A stretch of DNA of 47,308 nucleotides from Bacteroidales bacterium (GTDB lineage Bacteria; Bacteroidota; Bacteroidia; Bacteroidales; Marinilabiliaceae). Positions 8,238 to 15,951 of this stretch are shown here, piece after piece. The stretch's first letter is position 1. Each line of letters begins with the position of its first letter. Location: NCBI GenBank assembly GCA_017539645.1, contig JAFYCM010000029.1, positions 1 through 47,308 on the forward strand, read 5' to 3'. The translations under genes were made by a program, and so were the position numbers. Below the pieces are notes generated by a model. It had not been told where the DNA came from, made no database searches, and saw only the letters and a list, made by a program, of their open reading frames with translations.

Positions 8238-9113
8238 ATGAAATTAGCCGTTTCCATACTTATATGCATCGTTGTTGCGATAGTTGCAGCCATCGTAGCA
8301 TCGTGGCTGACGCGCAGAAAGGACATCAAAAAGGTGGCCTACATGATGGACGCGCTCGAAGATGGCGAGATGAATTTCCGTTTTAGCGAGACTAACCAAT
8401 TCAACCGCACACTCAACCGTATACGCTACATATTCAAGAAGCAACGCCAGCAAAACGAGCAGGACTCGTGGGAGAAACTCATTCGTGTACTGACGCACGA
8501 GATAATGAACACCGTGTCGCCCATTGCCTCACTGAGCGATGCGCTGTCGAAGTCGGTTGACGACAATGGTCACTGCGAACTCGATGTGAAGGCTGGATTG
8601 GAGACGATAGCCAACTCGTCGAAAAACCTAATCAAATTTGTTGACGACTATCGCAAACTTGGCGGAGTAGCTCGCCCCATACGTAAAGCCATTGAACTAC
8701 AACCACTTATAGAAAAAATAATTTCACTAAACAGTGAATTTACCACATCGCACGGCACAGAATGTAGCTACTCGACTAAGGAGCACGACCTTATGATTTA
8801 CGCCGATGAAGGACAGATTTCGCAAATATTTATCAATCTGATAAAAAATGCGGTACAAGCGGGCGCTCATCACATCAGCATAACAGCCCAATTGCACCCC
8901 GACGATGAGGTTGTCATCCGCATAGCCAACGACGGCGCACCAATTCCACTGACAAGCAGAGAGCAGATTTTCGTACCATTCTTCACCACCAAATCCGACG
9001 GCAACGGCATTGGCTTGAGCATATCGCGCCAAATAATGCGCCTACACAACGGAAGCATCGAACTCTACAGCAGTAACGACGCAGAGACGGTGTTCGAAAT
9101 GGTGTTTAGGTAG
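8238..9113 (+). CDS. Small membrane-anchored sensor histidine kinase
   Basis: A 291-residue kinase with a single N-terminal membrane helix (about 3-24, followed by WLTRRKDIKK). There is no periplasmic sensor domain. The H-box RVLTHEIMNTVSPI puts the phospho-accepting His at residue 87. The ATPase domain shows the N-box FINLIKNAVQAG and G-box DGNGIGLSISRQIM. Signal input must therefore be cytoplasmic, within the membrane, or through a partner protein. The region between helix and H-box (EDGEMNFRFSETNQFNRTLNRIRYIFKKQ) looks like a short linker. It probably phosphorylates the NtrC-type regulator at 5657; the tolC gene follows after 195 bases. Confidence 0.9.
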   Translation: MKLAVSILICIVVAIVAAIVASWLTRRKDIKKVAYMMDALEDGEMNFRFSETNQFNRTLNRIRYIFKKQRQQNEQDSWEKLIRVLTHEIMNTVSPIASLSDALSKSVDDNGHCELDVKAGLETIANSSKNLIKFVDDYRKLGGVARPIRKAIELQPLIEKIISLNSEFTTSHGTECSYSTKEHDLMIYADEGQISQIFINLIKNAVQAGAHHISITAQLHPDDEVVIRIANDGAPIPLTSREQIFVPFFTTKSDGNGIGLSISRQIMRLHNGSIELYSSNDAETVFEMVFR

Positions 9114-9115
9114 TT

Positions 9116-9156
9116 ATGAATTGAAAATTGAAAATTGGAAGTTGAAAATTGAAAAT
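9116..9156 (+). repeat. Short TTGAAAA tandem repeat
   Basis: Immediately after the kinase stop codon, five imperfect copies of a 7-8 base TTGAAAA/ATTGAAAA unit run in tandem. It is non-coding and low in complexity. Short echoes (GGAAATTGAAAATTAG near 34480) occur elsewhere in the window at gene ends. Confidence 0.7.
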
Positions 9157-9162
9157 CACACT

Positions 9163-9204
9163 GTGTAAACCTCCAACTGTAAAGCATGTAAAGTTTTTTT
9201 ACAC
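9163..9204 (+). promoter_or_regulatory. Candidate enhancer (UAS): TGTAAA boxes with a 17-bp palindrome
   Basis: TGTAAA occurs at 9164-9169, 9178-9183 and 9187-9192, and its complement TTTACA at 9198-9203. The last two form the palindrome TGTAAA-N5-TTTACA (9187-9203). The cluster lies 57-97 bases upstream of the sigma-54-like site at 9260, the distance range at which NtrC-type activators bind. The AT-rich background weakens the case; assignment to the regulator at 5657 is inference. Confidence 0.45.
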
Positions 9205-9259
9205 TTCTATCAGCCACCACTTTTTACTTATCATCTACAACTCAACTACTTACGAATTT

Positions 9260-9275
9260 TGGCACGACAGATGTT
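9260..9275 (+). promoter_or_regulatory. Candidate sigma-54 promoter of tolC
   Basis: TGGCACG (9260-9266) matches the -24 half of the sigma-54 consensus perfectly. After four bases, ATGTT stands where TTGC(A/T) is expected: the key G is present, but GC is GT. The coding start follows about 30 bases on. The nearby NtrC-type regulator and kinase support it. Confidence 0.45.
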
Positions 9276-9308
9276 TCATCCGTAGCAAACGATTACAATT
9301 TTTACGTG

Positions 9309-10652
9309 ATGACACATTTTTATTACATATTCTTGATTATCTGCATGCTCCTTGCTGGGCAAAATGGCAAAGCGCAAACCACCGACAGCACTAAACTCAT
9401 GACGCTGCACGACTGCATGGTGTATGCACTCTCGAACTCTACGCGCATACGTATTCAGCATGCCGCCACGGGCGATGCACGCATTGCTCGCCGCGATGCC
9501 ATATTGACGGCTTTCACACCAACCATCGAGGCGCAGGCGTATGCATATTACAACTTCGGCCGCAGCATCGACCCGCAGACGAACACCTACTTCACTCAAA
9601 CGTCGTTTCATAATAATTACAACGTGAGCGCGGGTTTTACGCTCTTCAATGGATTCGAAGCGGTGAACAACCTCAAGATTTCACGCACGGGCTTGGCAAT
9701 ATCGCAGTCGAGAGAGAAACAGGCGGAAGCCGACATCTGTCTCGCTATTATGGAGGCATATTATAACACGGTATATTACAGTCAGTTGACAAATATTTAT
9801 GCTGAGCAAATAGCCAACGCCGAGAGTCAGTTGCGCCTCGGACAACGTCAAGAGGAACTCGGACAGAAGAGCCACGCCGTGGTGGTGCAGCTCGAAGCTG
9901 ACTTGTCCGACCGCCAATATGACCTTATAAACGTGCAAAATCAGTATCGCGACCAGCTAATGACGCTCTCCGACCTCATGTTTTGGCCCGTCGACGAGCC
10001 ACTACGCATCGACACGGTGCTGCCTACTTGGCAACTTGAAGTTGCCGACGACAGCCATGTTATTGACTACGCTATAGCGCACAACCCCGACATCAAGATT
10101 GCCGAGGGCACTCGCGACAATGCCAAGCGCGAACTCACCACCGCACGTTGGCAACTGCTGCCCACAGTGGGATTGTACGCAGGTTGGAGCACGAGTTATT
10201 ATACTTACGAAGGCGCTCAGACTGATGCGTTTAGAAATCAGATAAAAAACAATGGTGGTGAGTATGTAGAGATGTCGGTTTCGATACCTATCTACAACCG
10301 TTTGCAAAAGCATTCGAACATATCGCGCAAACGCAACGCCCTAACCAAGGCTTCGGCCGAACTTGAGCAGAAGCGCCGCGACGTGGAATCGGAGATCAGA
10401 CGAGCCATACAAGATTGCAACGGCACGGCAACGGCCTACTGCCAAGCACAACGCAAGGCTGAGGTGCAACGCGAAGCATACCAACTCAATGCTCGCAAAA
10501 TGGAGCAAGGTCTTATCTCGCCCATCGAGTTCCAAACGGTCAACAACAACTACCTCAAAGCCAAAGCCGACGAGATGAATAGCCTCTTCAAACTACTTAT
10601 AAAACAAAGCGTTGTAAAATATTATGGTGGCGTGGAGTATGTAGAACAGTAA
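9309..10652 (+). CDS. TolC-family outer membrane efflux/secretion channel
   Basis: A 447-residue TolC-like protein. A signal peptide (MTHFYYIFLIICMLLAGQNGKAQ) is followed by LMTLHDCMVYALSNSTRIRI, the usual first helix of the family. Two repeats of coiled-coil helices and barrel strands follow (SAGFTLFNGFEAVNNLKIS and SVSIPIYNRLQKHSNISRKRN). Length and pattern fit an OEP-type channel that partners with a periplasmic adaptor and an inner-membrane pump. No adaptor or ABC/RND pump gene follows; the next gene is unrelated, so its partners must lie elsewhere. I chose ATG 9309 over the GTG three bases earlier. Candidate sigma-54 control is described upstream. Confidence 0.9.
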   Translation: MTHFYYIFLIICMLLAGQNGKAQTTDSTKLMTLHDCMVYALSNSTRIRIQHAATGDARIARRDAILTAFTPTIEAQAYAYYNFGRSIDPQTNTYFTQTSFHNNYNVSAGFTLFNGFEAVNNLKISRTGLAISQSREKQAEADICLAIMEAYYNTVYYSQLTNIYAEQIANAESQLRLGQRQEELGQKSHAVVVQLEADLSDRQYDLINVQNQYRDQLMTLSDLMFWPVDEPLRIDTVLPTWQLEVADDSHVIDYAIAHNPDIKIAEGTRDNAKRELTTARWQLLPTVGLYAGWSTSYYTYEGAQTDAFRNQIKNNGGEYVEMSVSIPIYNRLQKHSNISRKRNALTKASAELEQKRRDVESEIRRAIQDCNGTATAYCQAQRKAEVQREAYQLNARKMEQGLISPIEFQTVNNNYLKAKADEMNSLFKLLIKQSVVKYYGGVEYVEQ

Positions 10653-10787
10653 GGCGAGGTAGCCCACTACCCCATCAAAATGGCGCTAGCCTTCTAACGC
10701 AAACCGCTTTTCCTCCATCTCAATACATATTTGCGCATTCTTACACACAAATTGCGCACCGCAGACGCGCAGGTCGTTATAATTATT

Positions 10788-10795
10788 TATATTCG
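10788..10795 (+). promoter_or_regulatory. Weak candidate -7 element for the nagB-PIG-L gene
   Basis: TATATTCG differs by one base from TAnnTTTG and lies 25 bases upstream of the ATG at 10821. No -33 element is evident. Confidence 0.3.
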
Positions 10796-10820
10796 TAGGA
10801 ATATAACAGAAGGAATTCTT

Positions 10821-12746
10821 ATGAGTAAGCAGTTTACTTTACCTTATGAAGGCGGATTGGCCGAAGAGACTCTCTCTGGCGGCATTCTGCATAATTACGA
10901 GAAAATTTGGACCGACATCTATCCCGAGGCTCGTCCTGCATCGGTGGCAGTGGCCGATTTGATTTCTGCCAGCATCAACAAATGCAAAGGGCGCCTTTTC
11001 CGCCTCGGACTGACAACAGGTGCTACGCCTGCTGCGCTTTACGAAGAGTTGGCGCGCAGATACGAAGCTGGAGAGCTATCATTTCGCAATGTGGAGGTAA
11101 TCTCCATCGACGAATATTATCCCGCATCGGGCGATGAAGCCCAAAGTCGCAACCACCGATTGCACGAAGCGCTACTCGACCGTGTGGACATCTTGCCCGA
11201 GAATGTACATATTCCCGACCCAACTGTTCCAAGCGACCGTATTTCAGAATATTGTTCAGAGTTTGACAAATTGGCTCGCGGACTCGACTTACTCGTCATA
11301 GGTATTGGCGAAGACGGACAAGTAGGTTTCAACGAATCGGGCAGCAACGAGACCACTCGCACACGCACCGTTCGTCTATCGTACAGCTCGCGCAAACGTC
11401 AATCGCGCAACTTCAACCACGATATTGCGGTAACTCCGCAAAGCGCCATAACTATGGGTATAGGCACAATGATGACCGCCGACCACATAATACTTATGGC
11501 GTGGGGCGAGGACAAAGCCAAAGCAGTGAAAGCTATTGCCGAGGGCGAAATCACAACAACTTGCCCAGCATCATTGCTGCAACGCCATCAGCACATTCGT
11601 TTCTTTGTAGACGACACCGCAGGCAGCCTACTTACGCGTGTAGTAGCTCCGTGGCTCGTTGGTCCGTGCAACTGGACGCCCAAACTTCGTCGTAAGGCTG
11701 TTGTTTGGCTATGTCAGACCGTAGGTAAGCCTATTCTAAAACTCACCGACCAAGATTACCTTGAAAACTCGCTCGGTGAACTGCTCGAAAAATATGGCTC
11801 GTTCGACAAAATAAATATCGAGGTATTCAACGATTTACAGCACACCATCACCGGGTGGCCGGGCGGCAAACCCAATGCCGACGACAGCACGCGCCCTGTA
11901 CCTGTAGCGCCATTCCCTAAGACGATACTTATATTCTCACCGCACCCCGATGACGATGTAATATCTATGGGTGGCACGTTCATACGTATGGTGTCGCAAG
12001 GGCACAACGTGCATGTGGCATACGAAACTTCGGGCGATGTGGCAGTTCACGACGATGTGGTTCTTCAGCAACTCGATGCTGCATACCAACTTGGACTTGC
12101 CGACCGTTTTGACGAGGTGAAGGCGCTCATCGACAGCAAAGTGCCCGGCGAACCTGAGCCTCGCGCACTTCTCAACCTCAAAGCTGCCATTCGTCGCAGT
12201 GAGGCTCGCGCAGCTGTTCGCTCGTTTGGCTTAGATGACAAGAAGAATGCTCACTTCCTCAATTTGCCATTCTACGAATCGGGCGGCATAAAGAAGAACC
12301 CGTGTACGCAGGTAGATATTGATATCATAAAGAAGTTAATACGCGAACTTAAGCCACAGATGATATTTATGGCCGGCGACCTTGCCGACCCGCATGGCAC
12401 ACACCGCGTATGCACCGAAGCAGCTCTTTTAGCCGTTGAACAGTTGAAAGCCGAAGGAGAAAAATGGCTCTCAGACACCCATATCTGGCTCTATCGCGGA
12501 GCATGGATGGAGTGGGAACTCGGCCGCGTAGATATGGCTGTACCTCTTAGCCCCGACGAGGTTGTGAAGAAACGCCACGCCATCTTCCGCCACCTCTCGC
12601 AGAAGGACATCGTGCCGTTCCCTGGCGAAGACCCACGCGAATTTTGGCAGCGCGCCGAAGAGCGTACTCAAAATACCGCTCAACTCTACGACAAGTTGGG
12701 TATGGCAGAATATCAAGCAATAGAAGTATTCCTAAAACTCTGTTAA
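10821..12746 (+). CDS. NagB-like / PIG-L deacetylase fusion protein
   Basis: A 641-residue protein joining two domains. Residues 30-275 are NagB-like (LGLTTGATPAALYEELARR, ISIDEYYP with D97, IGIGEDGQVGFNE). The His that acts in glucosamine-6-phosphate deaminase is replaced by Gln167, so deaminase activity is doubtful. Residues 365-640 are a PIG-L/LmbE deacetylase, with SPHPDDDV (H375-D379, for the usual HPDDE) and the second metal site PHGTH (H525, H528). The C-terminal half may deacetylate an N-acetylglucosamine compound. Such fusions are known in Bacteroides as NagB-like proteins. ATG 10821 is chosen because upstream frame sequence is non-conserved. An intact nagB follows after 2 bases. Confidence 0.9.
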   Translation: MSKQFTLPYEGGLAEETLSGGILHNYEKIWTDIYPEARPASVAVADLISASINKCKGRLFRLGLTTGATPAALYEELARRYEAGELSFRNVEVISIDEYYPASGDEAQSRNHRLHEALLDRVDILPENVHIPDPTVPSDRISEYCSEFDKLARGLDLLVIGIGEDGQVGFNESGSNETTRTRTVRLSYSSRKRQSRNFNHDIAVTPQSAITMGIGTMMTADHIILMAWGEDKAKAVKAIAEGEITTTCPASLLQRHQHIRFFVDDTAGSLLTRVVAPWLVGPCNWTPKLRRKAVVWLCQTVGKPILKLTDQDYLENSLGELLEKYGSFDKINIEVFNDLQHTITGWPGGKPNADDSTRPVPVAPFPKTILIFSPHPDDDVISMGGTFIRMVSQGHNVHVAYETSGDVAVHDDVVLQQLDAAYQLGLADRFDEVKALIDSKVPGEPEPRALLNLKAAIRRSEARAAVRSFGLDDKKNAHFLNLPFYESGGIKKNPCTQVDIDIIKKLIRELKPQMIFMAGDLADPHGTHRVCTEAALLAVEQLKAEGEKWLSDTHIWLYRGAWMEWELGRVDMAVPLSPDEVVKKRHAIFRHLSQKDIVPFPGEDPREFWQRAEERTQNTAQLYDKLGMAEYQAIEVFLKLC

Positions 12747-12748
12747 CT

Positions 12749-13543
12749 ATGAAACTTATTATTAGAAACAATGCAGCCGAAGGTTCGTTGTGGGCGGCTC
12801 ACCGCATAGCAAACGCCATTCGCGCTAAATCTACTATCACCGACAAACCTTTCGTGCTCGGTCTTTGCACAGGTTCTACGCCGATTGCTACTTACGCCGA
12901 ACTCATACGTCTGGTAAAAGTAGGCGAACTCTCATTTCGCAATGTAATTACATTCAATATGGATGAGTATGTAGGACTACCCGAAGATCACCCTGAGAGC
13001 TACCACTCGTTCATGCACCACAACCTTTTCGACCACATCGACATCAAACCTGAGAATATACATATTCTCGATGGCAATGCTCCAGACACCGTCATAGAGT
13101 GCGCTAAGTACGAACAAGCCATTGAGGATGCTGGCGGTTTCGACCTTTTCCTCGGCGGCGTAGGCGAAGATGGCCATATAGCTTTCAACGAGCCATTCTC
13201 ACCATTATGCTCGCGCACACGTGTAGTTACGCTCACGCAAGACACTCGCGAAGTCAACGCTCGCTTCTTTGGTGGCGATCCAAACGCTGTGCCTGCCCGT
13301 GCTCTAACAGTGGGTGTGGCTACCGTTTTGTCGGCACGCGAAGTTTTGATTCTTGCCTTCGGACCTCGCAAAGCACGCGCTCTCCGCGATGCCGTAGAAG
13401 GGCCAATGTCGCACTACTGCACACTTAGCGGTATGCAAAACCACGCTAACGGCACCATCGTTTGCGACGAAGCTGCTATAGGCGAATTGAAAGTGTCGAG
13501 CTACCGCTACTTCAAAGCAATAGAAGCAGCCGAAGAAGCATAA
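12749..13543 (+). CDS. nagB: Glucosamine-6-phosphate deaminase
   Basis: A 264-residue enzyme that converts glucosamine 6-phosphate to fructose 6-phosphate and ammonia. The catalytic residues fall at the same numbers as in E. coli NagB: D72 (FNMDEYVGLP), D141, H143 and E148 (GGVGEDGHIAFNEP). The phosphate-binding LCTGSTP is present. The start ATG lies 2 bases after the stop of the NagB-PIG-L fusion, so the two genes form one operon, and a terminator follows at 13573. The pairing of a complete deaminase with a His-less paralogue fused to a deacetylase suggests a joint amino-sugar route: deacetylate, then deaminate. Confidence 0.95.
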   Translation: MKLIIRNNAAEGSLWAAHRIANAIRAKSTITDKPFVLGLCTGSTPIATYAELIRLVKVGELSFRNVITFNMDEYVGLPEDHPESYHSFMHHNLFDHIDIKPENIHILDGNAPDTVIECAKYEQAIEDAGGFDLFLGGVGEDGHIAFNEPFSPLCSRTRVVTLTQDTREVNARFFGGDPNAVPARALTVGVATVLSAREVLILAFGPRKARALRDAVEGPMSHYCTLSGMQNHANGTIVCDEAAIGELKVSSYRYFKAIEAAEEA

Positions 13544-13572
13544 CGCAATCTTTACAAGAAGCATATTTCATA

Positions 13573-13598
13573 GGCTGCTCTTCGGGGCGGCCTTTTTT
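13573..13598 (+). terminator. Terminator of the nagB operon
   Basis: GGCTGCTC (13573-13580) and GGGCGGCC (13585-13592) form an 8-bp stem (two G-T pairs) closed by a TTCG tetraloop and followed by six T. Confidence 0.92.
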
Positions 13599-13657
13599 GT
13601 CGTACGTACGCCGCAATCAATCCGCTATTAGTAAAGCTTTTATATTCAGAAACCACA

Positions 13658-13665
13658 TAATTTTG
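13658..13665 (+). promoter_or_regulatory. Candidate -7 element for the membrane protein at 13719
   Basis: TAATTTTG matches TAnnTTTG and lies 53 bases upstream of the ATG; no -33 element was found. Confidence 0.35.
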
Positions 13666-13718
13666 CTTGGATTTGAATATCCATTAGACGCCTAACTCTG
13701 AAATTGGTATTAGAAAAA

Positions 13719-14453
13719 ATGATCGCTAATATTTTTCATAAGTTAACCATAAATAAAGACACCCGCGATAGTGTCAATATGATATGGAAACTGGTTTTGA
13801 TTGTTTCTGTTGTCTTATGTTATCACAAAAGACCATTGTTCATGTATGCATCATTTGAAGGCCAGATTGATGATGTGAAAATAACTCATCAAATAATTCA
13901 CGGGAAGCGACATCCTATCAAGCTAAATGACATCGTTATTACATATAATTATAATAACAAAGTGTATTTGGATGCTAAATTGTACAATGCCACTGAAATT
14001 CGAAAAGGTCAACATATAAAAGGTTGTTATTGGAAATTCTATTTTATAAGACCCACTGTGGAGTATGCTGAATTAGATGGCAAAATAATAAAACCGCATA
14101 CTTTAGGACAAGAGATATGGGGATGGGTAAACATCGTAATGGTGATATTGTGCATCGTATTAAAATTGCTATTGATCTCATATTCCTATGATGCAAAAAG
14201 ACAAGATAACAAAGTAGTTATTAGAAAACCTAAGGACGTTATACAAGATAAGTATATGCGTTGCTACGAAAATTATAATGTGTATTGTAACGGCGATACA
14301 TGTGTGATTGAAGTCTTGTTCGAAAATGGAAATTCAATGTATGGGGAATGTTACCAAATACAAGAATTCTCCAACAGAACTGATTATGCACAAATTGCAG
14401 ATGACATTCGAAGGAATCCTAAAAAATATATTGACAATAAAGTGGCGATGTAA
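13719..14453 (+). CDS. Unknown protein with two membrane helices
   Basis: A 244-residue protein I do not recognise. One hydrophobic helix lies near the N-terminus (about 20-45, MIWKLVLIVSVVLCYHKRPL) and a second at about 140-162 (WVNIVMVILCIVLKLLLISY). Between them is a ~90-residue domain beginning FEGQIDDVKITHQIIHGKRH, on the far side of the membrane. After the second helix comes a ~80-residue polar domain. The layout recalls DUF3592-type proteins and the protein encoded at 24314. The gene is AT-rich (roughly a third GC) compared with flanking housekeeping genes, which hints at acquisition. ATG 13719 is preferred over TTG 13704. Confidence 0.7.
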   Translation: MIANIFHKLTINKDTRDSVNMIWKLVLIVSVVLCYHKRPLFMYASFEGQIDDVKITHQIIHGKRHPIKLNDIVITYNYNNKVYLDAKLYNATEIRKGQHIKGCYWKFYFIRPTVEYAELDGKIIKPHTLGQEIWGWVNIVMVILCIVLKLLLISYSYDAKRQDNKVVIRKPKDVIQDKYMRCYENYNVYCNGDTCVIEVLFENGNSMYGECYQIQEFSNRTDYAQIADDIRRNPKKYIDNKVAM

Positions 14454-14570
14454 AACAATGTGTTCCTACGTTCGGCTTCCCGCCACCTCGCATCAAAAAA
14501 CAACGATCCAGCCATGAGCATAAATAAAAACAATGCGCGGATAGAGTTGTCTTTGGCTACCCAACAAAAC

Positions 14571-14609
14571 AAAAACGTCTCACAACCAAACGGTTATGAG
14601 ACGTTTTTT
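14571..14609 (-). terminator. Terminator downstream of tRNA-Leu (possibly bidirectional)
   Basis: AAAAACGTCTCA (14571-14582) and TGAGACGTTTTTT (14597-14609) make a long stem, extended inside by AACC/GGTT. A-run and T-run flank it on both sides, so it can also stop plus-strand transcripts from the gene ending at 14453. Confidence 0.88.
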
Positions 14610-14610
14610 G

Positions 14611-14695
14611 TACTCGAAGCGGGACTTGAACCCGCACGGCTGTTAAGGCCAAGGGATTTTAAGTCCCTCGTGTCTACCGATTCCACCATCCGAGC
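14611..14695 (-). tRNA. tRNA-Leu (anticodon TAA)
   Basis: On the minus strand an 85-base cloverleaf reads from GCTCGGATGGTGGAATCGG (acceptor and D arm). The anticodon stem-loop GGGACTTAAAATCCC carries TAA. A long class II variable arm (TTGGCCTTAACAGCCG) and the T arm GCGGGTTCAAGTCCCGC follow. CCA is not encoded. The first acceptor pair is G-T. A well-formed promoter and a terminator flank it. Confidence 0.95.
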
Positions 14696-14730
14696 ATCAG
14701 CTGGTGCTAAGGGCAGCGCCAAAAGCGGTG

Positions 14731-14760
14731 CAAAGATAGTGTTCGCAGCGGAAAAGCAAA
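14731..14760 (-). promoter_or_regulatory. Promoter of tRNA-Leu
   Basis: Reading the minus strand: TTTG (14760-14757), 18 bases, then TATCTTTG (14738-14731), 35 bases upstream of the tRNA 5' end. Both Bacteroidales elements are present. The -7 region continues CACC, giving the same 12-mer as upstream of pnp and tRNA-Pro. Confidence 0.75.
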
Positions 14761-14780
14761 CTATCTTTTGCTCTCTTTTC

Positions 14781-14788
14781 TATATTTG
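14781..14788 (+). promoter_or_regulatory. Candidate -7 element for the lipase-like gene
   Basis: TATATTTG matches TAnnTTTG exactly but lies only 15 bases before the ATG at 14804, which would give a nearly leaderless message. No -33 element is evident. Confidence 0.35.
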
Positions 14789-14803
14789 TGCAAATATTTT
14801 TCT

Positions 14804-15889
14804 ATGAAAAAACTTTTAGCTCTATACGCCATACTATTCTCTACCAATAATATTGACGCACAACTTATTAGAGGTTACAACGTCGACGAATACCGCGAAT
14901 GCGTGTGTATGGCATCGCATTTCAGCAAACAAATTCTCGATAGCATATATATGTCGCCAGAACCGACGCATAGTCAACGTATCTACGCATCGCCAGAAGT
15001 GGGCTTCGACAATATGTGGGAGCTTTGGCAAATGGATAATACTTACGTAATTAGCCTACGTAGCAGCCTACCTACGATGCTCAGCTGGATGGCAAATTTC
15101 CATGCTGCGATGCTTCCAGCGCAAGGCTCTGTTACCCTTGGAAAGAAGTTCAACTACGACTTCTCGGCCGATACGCTCGCTCACGTTCATGCTGGTTGGA
15201 CGGTCAGCACGTGCGTACTTATGGATGACATTCTTCCCAAAATTGATTCGCTTTACAAGTGCGGCGCTCGCGATTTTATAGTTACTGGTCATTCGCAAGG
15301 TGGAGGATTGGCATACTTAGTTACGGCGGCACTCATACGTATGCAGCAAAAAGGCACATTCCCAACCGATGTGCGTATAAAAACATATTGTTCGGCATCG
15401 CCCAAGCCCGGCGATTACGCTTTTGCAATGTGGTATGAGCACTATACGTATGGCTGGTCTATCAATGTGGTGAATGCCGACGACTGGGTACCCGAAGTTC
15501 CTTTGAGCGAACAGCTTACAAATGATTTCCGTCCTACGAATCCATTCGCTCACATGGACGAACTTTCGCAATATGTATCGGCTAAAGACAGATTGAAAGT
15601 GAAGTTTTTGCTCTCGCGTCTCAACAAACCAACGCGCCGCTCCGAGCGTGCACTGCGCCGGTATTTAGGCCGTGTAGTAGGCTCCATGTTGCGCGATTCT
15701 GTGCCGTCGTATGTAGTGCCAGAATTTTCGGTATGCGCCAATTATGCACGTTGCGGCAATTCATACATACTTATGACAAACGACGATTACCACAAACGTC
15801 ACCCGCAAAACGCAAAAGATCCGTTTGAGCATCACATGTTCAAATCGTATTATGAATTGACTTTCGAAGAGCAGAATTTGCCTAAGTAG
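14804..15889 (+). CDS. Secreted lipase-like (class 3) alpha/beta hydrolase
   Basis: A 361-residue exported hydrolase. It has a signal peptide (MKKLLALYAILFSTNNIDA-Q). The nucleophile elbow is TGHSQGGGLAYLV, with Ser164 in G-H-S-Q-G. NADDWVPEVP holds a likely catalytic Asp, and a His in the later part would complete the triad (HMDEL or the C-terminal HHMF). This is the fungal-type lipase class 3 pattern, acting on esters such as triacylglycerols; the substrate is not known. The ATG at 14804 begins a proper signal peptide, so longer upstream starts are rejected. It ends convergent to the SiaC-like gene. Confidence 0.82.
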   Translation: MKKLLALYAILFSTNNIDAQLIRGYNVDEYRECVCMASHFSKQILDSIYMSPEPTHSQRIYASPEVGFDNMWELWQMDNTYVISLRSSLPTMLSWMANFHAAMLPAQGSVTLGKKFNYDFSADTLAHVHAGWTVSTCVLMDDILPKIDSLYKCGARDFIVTGHSQGGGLAYLVTAALIRMQQKGTFPTDVRIKTYCSASPKPGDYAFAMWYEHYTYGWSINVVNADDWVPEVPLSEQLTNDFRPTNPFAHMDELSQYVSAKDRLKVKFLLSRLNKPTRRSERALRRYLGRVVGSMLRDSVPSYVVPEFSVCANYARCGNSYILMTNDDYHKRHPQNAKDPFEHHMFKSYYELTFEEQNLPK

Positions 15890-15919
15890 AATTAGAGATT
15901 TTTAGTTTACAAGGAAGCG

Positions 15920-15943
15920 CCCCACCCATTAGGTGTTGTGGGG
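15920..15943. terminator. Hairpin between convergent genes
   Basis: CCCCAC (15920-15925) and GTGGGG (15938-15943) form a 6-bp GC-rich stem between the lipase-like gene and the SiaC-like gene. There is no good T-run on either side, so termination is only possible. Confidence 0.4.
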
Positions 15944-15951
15944 TGAAATAA

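Noticed and set aside
10731-10820. Upstream extension of the NagB-PIG-L fusion
   Set aside because: The added residues are not NagB-like and the region carries the candidate promoter; ATG 10821 leads into conserved sequence.
12644-12748. Upstream extension of nagB into the fusion gene
   Set aside because: Numbering from ATG 12749 places D72, D141, H143 and E148 exactly as in E. coli NagB.
14454-14570. A small gene between the membrane protein and tRNA-Leu
   Set aside because: Frames there run into the tRNA and terminator and show no protein-like composition.
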